Assembly (NCBI GenBank): GCA_963786295.1
Contig: CAWAYV010000018.1
Coordinates: 60,132-124,131, forward strand
Reading direction: 5' to 3'
Source of the DNA: JACCZX01 sp963786295
Lineage (GTDB): Bacteria; Pseudomonadota; Gammaproteobacteria; Burkholderiales; Burkholderiaceae_F
DNA: 64,000 nucleotides
This document shows positions 56,650 to 64,000 of this stretch, piece after piece. The notes below the pieces were generated by a model, which worked only from the letters and a program-made list of their open reading frames with translations, had not been told where the DNA came from and made no database searches. The translations under genes and the position numbers were made by a program. Position 1 is the stretch's first letter. Each line of letters starts with the position of its first letter.

Positions 56650-59490
56650 ATGAACCTGGCTTCGCCAATGTCGATCGATCGCGATCTGACGTCTGCGCTG
56701 CTGCAGTTGGTGCGCGACCTCGCTGACCAGTTGCACCCGGGGAACGATTTCGCGCAAAGCCTCGGCATCGACCACTCGCTCGAGCGCGACTATGGGCTCG
56801 ACAGCCTTGCGCGCGTCGAACTCGCGACGCGCATCGAGAGCGAACTCGGCGTGTCGCTCGACGAAGCCTTGCTCTCGCAGGCCGAGACACCGCACGACCT
56901 GCTGCGCGCCATCGTCGCCGCGCCTGCGTCGGCTTCGACCGCCTCCGCGCCCGAGCCTGTGCACGACGATTCGCGCATCGAATATCCGCCCGCTTCGCTC
57001 GCCACCCTGGTCGACGTTCTCGACTGGCACGCCGACCGGCATGGCGAGCGGCTGTTGATCGACGATCGAATCGGAGCGCGGCGCAACGACGCATCTGACC
57101 TATGCAAGGCTGCGCATCGACGCGCTCGCGGTCGCTGCAGGCCTTGTCGAGCGAGGCTGCGGCGCCGGTGACGCGGTGGCCGTCATGTTGCCGACCGGAA
57201 GCGAATTCTTCGCGGCGTTCTACGGCGCGCTCTATGCCGGCTGTGTCCCGGTGCCGCTTTATCCGCCGGCGCGCCTGACGCAACTCGAAGACCATCTGCA
57301 GCGCAGCGCGGGAATCCTGCGCAACGCCGAAGCAAGGCTGCTGATCACGGTGACCCAGGCGAAGCCTCTCGCGCACTTGCTGCGCGCGCGCTGCGAAACG
57401 CTGCATGCGGTTGCGACCGTGTCCGACCTCGCCGTCCCGCGAGGACAGGTCGCGCGGCCTGCGATCAGCGCCGATTCGACGGCCTTCCTTCAATACACCT
57501 CGGGCAGCACCGGCAACCCCAAAGGCGTCGTGCTCAGCCACGCCAACCTGCTCGCCAATGTGCGGGCGATGTGGCGCGCTTCGCGAATCAGCAGCGCCGA
57601 TACTTTCGTGTCGTGGTTGCCGCTGTATCACGACATGGGGTTGATCGGCGCGTGCATCGGAAGCTTGTTCGTCGGTTATCGGCTGGTGCTGATGTCGCCG
57701 CTCGAATTTCTTAGCAAGCCATCGCGCTGGCTGTGGGCGATCCACGACCATCGCGCGACCGTGTCGGCGGCGCCGAACTTCGCGTACGAGCTGTGCGCGA
57801 ACAAGCTCGCCGACGCCGACCTCGACGGGCTCGACCTCGGCTCGTGGCGACTCGCCTTCAACGGTGCGGAGCCGGTGAGCACCGACACGATCGAACGCTT
57901 CGCGTCGCGCTTCGCTCGCTACGGTTTCAGGCGCGAATCGATGTTCACGGTGTACGGCCTTGCCGAAGGCGTTCTCGGCGTGACCTTCCCTCCGCTCGAA
58001 CGCGGGCCGGTGATCGATTCCGTTGACCGCGCTGCGTTGATGCGCGACGGATTTGCGAAGCCGGCTCGCGCCGATGATCCAAACGCATTGCGCTTCGTGT
58101 CGTGCGGCGTGCCACTTCCGGGACACGAGGTGCGCGTCGTCGATGGCGCGCACGAGCTTGCCGAACGCGCGCAAGGCCGGGTCCAGTTCCGCGGGCCATC
58201 GGCGACCCGCGGCTACTACAAGAACCCTTCGGCCAACGCCGACCTGTTCGCCGACGACTGGTTGAACACCGGCGACCTCGGCTACTTCGCCGCGGGCGAG
58301 CTGTATCTCACCGGCCGCGAAAAGGACCTCATCGTCCGCCGCGGGGTCAACATCCACCCGGCCGAACTCGAAGAGGCGGTCGCCAACCTGCCCGGCGTGC
58401 GCAAGGGAGGCGTGGCCGTCTTCCCCGCTACCGATCGGCGCACCGGCAGCGAGCGCCTCGTCGTGCTGGCCGAAACGCGCGTGACCGATGCCGGCGAGCG
58501 CAAGCAGATCGTCGCGGCGATCACGCGACTCGCGGCCGATCGCATCGGAATGCCGCCCGACGACGTCGTGCTCGCTCCGCCGCGCTCGGTGCTGAAGACC
58601 TCGAGCGGCAAGATTCGCCGCACCATGTCGCGCGAGCTGTACGAGCAGGGCGCGCTCGGCCGCACGCAGCGCGCGCCGTGGTGGCAGGTCACACAGGCTC
58701 GTGGCCCGCGCCGCTGCCGCGCAGGCATGGCGTGGCGCGTGGGGCGTGGTCCATATCGCGTGGGCCTTCTGGGCCTGGCTGGTCTTCTTGATCGCGGGCG
58801 CCGGCGCGTGGCTGACGACGATGATCCTGCCCGGCGTCGACCTGCGCCGGCGCGCGGCGCGCGCGTGGGCGCGATGCGCGATCAGGTTGTCGGGGATACA
58901 CGTGCGGGTCGAAGGGCTCGAACGCCTGCCGCGCGCGAGCGCGGCGGTCGTCGTTGCCAATCACGCGAGTTATGCCGATTCGATCCTGCTCACCGCGGCG
59001 CTGCCGCCGCGATTCGGCTACGCGGCCAAGCGCGAGCTGGCCACAGCGGCGCTGCTCGGCGCGCCGCTGCGCAGACTCGGCGCGGTGTTCGTCGAGAGGG
59101 TCGATGCGGCAGGCGGTGTCGAGGACACCGGCGGTTCTCGAAGCGCATGCGCGCGCAGGCGAACCGCTGGTGATGTTCCCCGAGGGGACCTTCAGGCGCG
59201 CGCCCGGACTGCTGCCGTTCAAGCTCGGAGCCTTCGTCGTCGCGGCGCATACCGGCGCGCCGATCATCCCGGTCGCGCTGGTCGGCACGCGCTCGCTGCT
59301 GCGAGCCGGCGAGTGGCTACCGCGCCGCTGCGAGATCGTGATCACGATCGGCACGCCGATCGTCTCGACCGAGCACGACTGGGACGCCGCGCTCGCACTG
59401 CGCGATGCCGCAAGGCGCGCGATCCTCGCGAGCGTGTCTGAGCCTGATGCCGAGATTCAGCCGCATGCGGCAGGGGCGTTTGCGGCGTGA
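56650..59490 (+). CDS. Acyl carrier protein - fatty acyl-AMP ligase - 1-acylglycerol-3-phosphate-type acyltransferase fusion, frame-broken
   Basis: Start ATG 56650. An acyl carrier domain (about residues 1-90, RDYGLDSLARVELATRIESE with the phosphopantetheine Ser) is followed in the next frame (break near 57080) by a fatty acyl-AMP ligase: YTSGSTGNPKGVVLSHANL, WLPLYHDMGLIG, MFTVYGLAEGVLG, LNTGDLGYF and KTSSGKIRR. After a break near 58700 comes a membrane segment (VVHIAWAFWAWLVFLIAGAG) and an acyltransferase with NHASYAD (HX4D) and, after a third break near 59120, VMFPEGTFRRAPG. The three shifts cancel (2841 bases, 947 codons), and no stop lies at the domain borders, so one polypeptide that activates, carries and transfers an acyl chain is the best reading. 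The alternative is three adjacent genes joined by errors. Confidence 0.8.
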
Positions 59491-59593
59491 CGAGTGCAAC
59501 GCGATCGATGCGACCGGATGTGCATACCGGTTCAGATGGCGATGCGAGTGGCGGCGTGACCAGCAAAGCGGCGTGATCCAAGACAGGCGCTGG

Positions 59594-60232
59594 ATGGAAG
59601 CGTCGGACGTCGTTGCGATGTTTCCCAGCCTGGTCTGGAAGATCCAGCTCGAGGCCGGCCTGCGCGACTCGCTGAACCCGAAGATCGAGGGAGCGCTGGC
59701 GGAGATGCGGCGCGAGCTACCGCCGCTTTCGGCGGGCCAGGGCTGGCAGTCCGGACAATCGCTGCATCGACGCGACGAACTGCGCGAGCTCGTGCCTTGT
59801 GTCGAGCGTGGTGTCACGAGCATCCTGCGCTTCTTGCGCATCGGCCACGACGCCTTCGAGATCACCGGCTGCTGGGCGACGGTGCTCGCCAAGGGCGCCG
59901 CGCACAAGGCTCACAGCCACCCCAACAACTTCTTGAGCGGCGTGTACTACGTCCGCGCCGACGCCGGCGCAGACCGCATCAACTTCCATGACCCGAGACG
60001 GCAGACCGGCGTGATCCGGCCGCCGGTTGTTGAGCTGACGGCCGAGAACACCGATCAAGTCGTCATCACGGTGCGCAGCGGCACACTGCTGATCTTTCCG
60101 TCGTGGCTCGAACACTCGGTCGATGCCAACCCGAACGAGGCGGAGCGGATCAGCGTCAGCTTCAACGTGATGTTGTCTTCGTTCACCGAGCAGCTGAGCC
60201 CGCCGCTTTGGAGCGGGGACAGATCGTCATAG
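59594..60232 (+). CDS. 2-oxoglutarate/Fe(II) oxygenase-like protein (TIGR02466-type)
   Basis: The protein has 212 residues from the ATG at 59594 (MEASDVVAMFPSLVWKIQLE). KAHSHPNNFLSGVYYVRA carries the first metal His with Asn in place of the usual acidic ligand position, INFHDPRRQTG follows, and TLLIFPSWLEHSVDANP supplies the second His; RISVSFNVML closes the fold. Members of this family are predicted Fe(II)/2OG oxygenases without assigned substrate. It follows the acyltransferase by 103 bases on the same strand, so hydroxylation of the acyl chain or product is a possibility. Convergent with the lyase genes. Confidence 0.85.
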   Translation: MEASDVVAMFPSLVWKIQLEAGLRDSLNPKIEGALAEMRRELPPLSAGQGWQSGQSLHRRDELRELVPCVERGVTSILRFLRIGHDAFEITGCWATVLAKGAAHKAHSHPNNFLSGVYYVRADAGADRINFHDPRRQTGVIRPPVVELTAENTDQVVITVRSGTLLIFPSWLEHSVDANPNEAERISVSFNVMLSSFTEQLSPPLWSGDRSS

Positions 60233-60271
60233 CAGCCGCGGCAATCGCGGATCACCCGAGCTTTCGCGTTG

Positions 60272-62971
60272 CTACGCCACGAACCGACACTGCGACGCCG
60301 GCGTGCGCGTGTCCATGTTGCGGCCGCGGTTCATGTGGTCGTCGATCTCGGCGGCGCAGCCGAGCATGCGCGGATACAGGAAGATCGTGAATGCGGCCGT
60401 CTCCAGATCACGCTCGCTGTATTGGCCGCGCCGCAGCGGTACCCACAACATCTTCAGCAGCAGCGCAGCGATGACGGCGTCGATGTTCACGCAATAGACG
60501 TTGCGCGAGACGCCGGCGTCGAACAGGGTCTGCACCAGCACGCGGTAGAACTCGTGAAAGACGTTGTAATCGCCGCGCCGCGCGAAAAGATCGGCGATGA
60601 ACACTTCGCGCGGATCGTGGTTGACCGGTTTGTCCTTGAACACCGGGTGGTTCACGCCCGGGATCTTCGCGATGTCCAGGCTGCCCGTGTTCTTGCGCTG
60701 CGCCTTGTACTCGGCGTAGTGCTGCACGGCTCGCGCTGCGAGCGCCTTGAGGTCGATGCCGTGCTCGCGCCGGCCCGGATCCTCCAGCCGGCTCTCCCGG
60801 AACTGTTCGTTTAGGAATGCAATGCCTTCGTAGCCGTTGCCGCCATGGGTATAGCCGGTGTGTGTGAGGAAGCCGATCAGCGCCTTGTTCAGTTGCACGC
60901 GCTCGGGGCTTTCGGGGCCGTCCGCGGACACGGCACCCTTGGCGCCCTGGGCAGAGATCGCCCCCGGTCCGTTGGTGAGCAGCAAGCCGATCAAGGTCTG
61001 GAAAACGAACAGGTCCTGCTCGTTCGGCTCGAGGCCGAGCAGCGCGGCGAAGGTGATTTCAGTGAGGCTGCGCTCGTTCACCATCGCATTCGTATCGAAA
61101 CCGCAGAACCGAGCGGCTTCGTGATGCGCGGCGTCGGCGGAGGCGCCGATCAACGTGCCGAGGAGTTGCATCCACCAGGGCAGGCTCTCCGCCGTCAGGC
61201 GCGAGATGCGCTTGCGCCTGAGCGGACCCCAGGCGAGGGTGGTCGTGATCGCGGCGAGCACCGCGTCGGCGCGCGGATGGCCCGGCAGGTTCGCCAGCCA
61301 GCGCACGAAGACGGACTTCGCGCCGCGCGCGCGTACGCCGGCCAGCATCGCCTCGGCGCGTGAGTCGCGCGCCGGGCCGACCAGCGCCGCGACCTCCTTC
61401 GTGCCGACGCGCGTGAGGTCGAACTGCTCGTCGAGCGCGTCGTCGAGCCCGGCTGCGGTGAAACGATCGATCAGCAGTTTCGCCGCTGCGCGCGCCCCTT
61501 CCTGTCGGCGCGGGCCGACGATGGCCGCCGCCGCGGCCAGCACCGCATTCGGCGCGTTGCCGGCCTCGCGCGCCGCTTGCGCTGCGGCCAATTCGGGCGT
61601 GCCGTGCAGGTTCACGTACGGCGCGATCGCGACGTTGATGAGTTTGCGGTCGTTCTCGCCGCCGCTTTCGTGCAACAGGGACAGGTTGAGGTTGGCTTCC
61701 AGCGTTTGCGTGGCCGCATCCAGCATCGAGACGCCGTGCAGGCTGCTCACTTGCGTGACCGCATCCATCTGCGAAGCACCCGAGGCGTCCTTCAACGCCT
61801 GGCGCGGCGGGATCGCGCCGACTTGGAGGTTCACCTGCGCAATCTGCTCGTTGTACGGGGGGATCGCGTCGACGACCGGTAGATCGAGCTCGGCCGGCAG
61901 GTCGAGGCCCTGGTTGGCGCCGAACCACGGCTTCAGAGCCAGACTACCTTCAGGCGCGAAGTCCGGCATCGTCGCGTTCGCGCGCATCACTTCGGTGAGC
62001 GCTGCCGGAATGTGCGCGATGTTGGTGACGACTGCACCCTTCGCCGAGAACACTGGTTTGCTCGGCGTGAAGATGGCGTCGACACCGAACTTCTGCATGA
62101 ACCAGCGTTCCTTGGCCTGCGCGTCGTCGGAGCCGCCGGCCATCGCGCCCGCATGACCGACCGCGCGTGTGAGCTTGCTCTTCCAGCGGCCGACGACGCA
62201 GGCCACGACCGGCTTGGTGAAATTCGCATCGAGCTCGTAGTAACCACCGGGCTCGCAATAGAGCACCGCGGCCTTGCTACGCGCATCGTTGGCAAGCGCA
62301 AACGCGAACTCGGGCGCCGCGTAGTGGATGTAAACGTCCTTGCCGCTCGATATCACTGTCGTTGTTCCCCAGCCGGCCATGCGCAAGTACTGCGCGATCG
62401 TGGTGGAGAAGCCGCCCGAGTTGGAGAAGATCGCAATCGAGCCGCGTCGCAGCGTGTCGCCCGGGTTGTCTCCACCGAGCGCGCCGCCAATGCGCACCTG
62501 ATTCCACGAATCGGCCACACCCAGGCCGTTGGCGCCAAAGATGTCGACACCGCGTTGCTGGCCCATCGCGCGAATCTCGCGCGCATCGTGTACGGCGATC
62601 TTCTCCGTGATGATGAAGATCTTGCGCAGCTCCGGATTCACACGAATCAGTTCCGCAACCCCGTCGCGCGCCGCTGACGGCGGCAGATACACGACGCCGC
62701 AATTGAAGCTGTAGCCCGCGTCGAGCCCGTCGCGCACGTTGTTGAATACCGGGATGTTGCCGATCGGCGTCTCCAGCACCTGCCCACCCTTGCCGGGCGC
62801 GGTGCCGAACACGACGTTGCCGCCCGAATACGAATGGCTTACCGGCGTGACGTCGCTCGATTCGCCGCCCAGGATGTTGAGCACACACACGCGATCTTCG
62901 CGCGTCGCGATCTGAGCGAGCGAGCTGGTGCCCACGAAATACTTGAAACTGCCAACGCTGTGCCGATCCAT
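60272..62971 (-). CDS. ATP-citrate lyase-like large subunit (CoA-ligase plus citrate synthase-like domains)
   Basis: The protein has 899 residues; ATG 62971 has GAGGAG upstream. Residues 1-330 resemble the succinyl-CoA synthetase alpha/ACL CoA-binding and ligase part, with RAVGHAGAMAGG carrying the phosphorylated His (about 273). Residues 330-600 are not recognised. Residues 600-899 are a citrate synthase-like lyase: LTHTGYTHGGNGYEGI (His about 709), PGVNHPVFKDKPVNHDPRE (His about 775) and VYCVNIDAVIAALLLKM (Asp about 831), spaced like the His-His-Asp triad of ATP-citrate lyase. Typical bacterial AclA-type subunits have about 600 residues. It is 12 bases downstream of an ATP-grasp subunit gene. 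Likely citrate + ATP + CoA to acetyl-CoA + oxaloacetate, or a homologous cleavage of another acid. Confidence 0.82.
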   Translation of the reverse strand: MDRHSVGSFKYFVGTSSLAQIATREDRVCVLNILGGESSDVTPVSHSYSGGNVVFGTAPGKGGQVLETPIGNIPVFNNVRDGLDAGYSFNCGVVYLPPSAARDGVAELIRVNPELRKIFIITEKIAVHDAREIRAMGQQRGVDIFGANGLGVADSWNQVRIGGALGGDNPGDTLRRGSIAIFSNSGGFSTTIAQYLRMAGWGTTTVISSGKDVYIHYAAPEFAFALANDARSKAAVLYCEPGGYYELDANFTKPVVACVVGRWKSKLTRAVGHAGAMAGGSDDAQAKERWFMQKFGVDAIFTPSKPVFSAKGAVVTNIAHIPAALTEVMRANATMPDFAPEGSLALKPWFGANQGLDLPAELDLPVVDAIPPYNEQIAQVNLQVGAIPPRQALKDASGASQMDAVTQVSSLHGVSMLDAATQTLEANLNLSLLHESGGENDRKLINVAIAPYVNLHGTPELAAAQAAREAGNAPNAVLAAAAAIVGPRRQEGARAAAKLLIDRFTAAGLDDALDEQFDLTRVGTKEVAALVGPARDSRAEAMLAGVRARGAKSVFVRWLANLPGHPRADAVLAAITTTLAWGPLRRKRISRLTAESLPWWMQLLGTLIGASADAAHHEAARFCGFDTNAMVNERSLTEITFAALLGLEPNEQDLFVFQTLIGLLLTNGPGAISAQGAKGAVSADGPESPERVQLNKALIGFLTHTGYTHGGNGYEGIAFLNEQFRESRLEDPGRREHGIDLKALAARAVQHYAEYKAQRKNTGSLDIAKIPGVNHPVFKDKPVNHDPREVFIADLFARRGDYNVFHEFYRVLVQTLFDAGVSRNVYCVNIDAVIAALLLKMLWVPLRRGQYSERDLETAAFTIFLYPRMLGCAAEIDDHMNRGRNMDTRTPASQCRFVA

Positions 62972-62983
62972 CGTCGCTCCTCG

Positions 62984-64000
62984 TCAGTTTTGCTGACCAA
63001 CGCCCAGCCGCGCAGCAATCTGTGCCCGGCCGCCGGCCTTCATCCAGGCGTCGGCCTTCTTCGCGTACTGGATGACTTCGCTGATGTCCGAATCGAAGCC
63101 GAAGATCCGGTACGGCAGCCCAAGCGCATCACAGGTGTCGCGCACGGCCGCCATGCCGCGCACCAGGTTGGGTCCGCCGCGACCGACCACGACGTAGAGC
63201 GGCGTCGCGCCGCACGCGCTGAAGTGCTCGCGCAGCGCGTCGGCGATTGAGCGCAGCGTCTCGAAAATGTCGGTGTTGTTCGACTTGCCGCCGATCACGA
63301 ACAGAACGTTGGACTGTGCCAGCCAGTGCTTGAAGCAGATGCGCGCTACTTCCTTCATCTTCTCGTATGGCGGATTGCCACCGAAGTCCGACGAGATGAT
63401 CGCGTCGTCGCCGAGGAGTTCGGTGACCAGCGAGTTGGCGCCGCCACCGAAGGTTGGCGCGAGCACCGTTCCCTTGTCGTTGATGACATAGACGTCGCTT
63501 TGTCCCTGGTGTGTGCGCAGCTGGTTGATCTCCTGCTCGAAGTCGGAAAAGTCGGCGGCGAACAGGTGCGGCGGCAGCCCGAGCCGGTTCCAGCGCGGAT
63601 CGTCGCGGTCGAATCCGCACTTGAAGTCGCACGCCACCGGTGTGATGCGCCCCTTCTTGTCCACGCGCATGCGGATCGGATTGAGTTCCAGCGTCGTCAT
63701 GCCGAAGTCATGAAACAGCTCCCACAGTTTGGGCAGCTGCTGCACCAGCGGCGAGATGATCTCCTTGGGCGCATCGATCTCGGTCAGCGCATTGGCGACG
63801 ACGAAGGCTTTCAGGCCGGTGAGCGGATCGAACGGCACTTGCGCCACGTACTTCCTGTCGACCTCTTCGATGTCCATACCGCCTATGTGCGTCAGCGTCA
63901 TCGTCGGCGCACGGAAGTGCGTCGAGTCGCTGATTGAGAAATACACCTCATGCTTCGCAGGCACGCCGGCCTCGAAGGTCACGCCGTTGGCCTTTGCCCG
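62984..64000 (-). CDS. ATP-citrate lyase-like small subunit (ATP-grasp and citrate-binding domain), 5' end outside window
   Basis: At least 338 residues; the frame is open to the window edge, and by comparison with about 400-residue relatives some N-terminal residues are missing. THIGGMDIEEVDRKYVAQVP and LELNPIRM are ATP-grasp features; the last 150 residues match the ATP-citrate lyase citrate-binding domain, with APTFGGGANSLVTELL, FVIGGKSNNTDIFETL and VVGRGGPNLVRGM. That domain distinguishes it from ordinary succinyl-CoA synthetase beta. It precedes the large-subunit gene by 12 bases in the same operon; citrate or a similar tricarboxylate is the expected substrate. Confidence 0.82.
   Translation of the reverse strand, partial: RAKANGVTFEAGVPAKHEVYFSISDSTHFRAPTMTLTHIGGMDIEEVDRKYVAQVPFDPLTGLKAFVVANALTEIDAPKEIISPLVQQLPKLWELFHDFGMTTLELNPIRMRVDKKGRITPVACDFKCGFDRDDPRWNRLGLPPHLFAADFSDFEQEINQLRTHQGQSDVYVINDKGTVLAPTFGGGANSLVTELLGDDAIISSDFGGNPPYEKMKEVARICFKHWLAQSNVLFVIGGKSNNTDIFETLRSIADALREHFSACGATPLYVVVGRGGPNLVRGMAAVRDTCDALGLPYRIFGFDSDISEVIQYAKKADAWMKAGGRAQIAARLGVGQQN

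Overview
The window looks like a chromosomal segment of a GC-rich betaproteobacterium, most likely of the order Burkholderiales. The grounds are two Bug-type (TctC) tricarboxylate-transporter binding proteins, the ubiquinone cluster DUF971-ubiE-Tim44-ubiJ-ubiB, glmU-glmS beside a DUF6279 lipoprotein, and mnmG-rsmG-parA-parB running into atpIBEFHAGDC. Most genes between 1.4 and 54.5 kb lie on the minus strand. The assignment comes from gene content and order only; no marker phylogeny was run.

Layout. 0-5 kb: the C-terminal part of an exported protein, a small lipoprotein, and a catabolic group (Bug binding protein, isocitrate-lyase-superfamily lyase, cupin, SDR). 5-9 kb: a Lys-rich mini-protein, a DUF2868 membrane protein coupled to a DUF3482 GTPase, a CsbD protein and a small membrane protein. 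9-13 kb: glmS, glmU and a DUF6279 lipoprotein. 13-18 kb: a sodium:solute symporter, a TraB/GumN protein and a large lipoprotein with an HExxH motif. 18-25 kb: the ubiquinone cluster, tRNA-Arg(CCG), a di-haem cytochrome c and priA. 25.6-28.3 kb: hemE, an Ala/Lys/Pro-rich exported repeat protein, a lipoprotein with a TonB C-terminal domain, and the decayed tail of a TonB-dependent receptor. 28.3-35.1 kb: the F1Fo ATP synthase operon. 35-40.5 kb: parB, a GNAT gene, parA, rsmG, mnmG and a parS pair. 40.5-47.3 kb: an AsmA-like membrane protein and a branched-chain-amino-acid-type ABC transporter. 47.4-54.5 kb: pckG, a cold-shock gene, a GNAT, an AbrB-family protein and a complete tripartite tricarboxylate transporter.

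The last 9.3 kb (54.7-64 kb) is the least ordinary part. Plus-strand genes encode a Memo protein, the radical SAM enzyme of the AmmeMemoRadiSam system, a polypeptide that appears to join an acyl carrier protein, a fatty acyl-AMP ligase and a lysophospholipid-type acyltransferase, and a 2-oxoglutarate/Fe(II) oxygenase-like protein. They converge on two minus-strand genes resembling the subunits of ATP-citrate lyase, one of them about 900 residues long. A locus that could make acetyl-CoA from citrate next to one that could activate and transfer an acyl chain is the best candidate here for an undescribed lipid-related system. The functional link is inference.

A technical point affects everything: at least twelve otherwise conserved genes, including essential ones (atpB, atpE, glmS, priA), are split by one to three frame changes with both halves perfectly conserved. 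This looks like residual indel error in the assembly rather than gene decay, so broken genes are annotated over their full extent.
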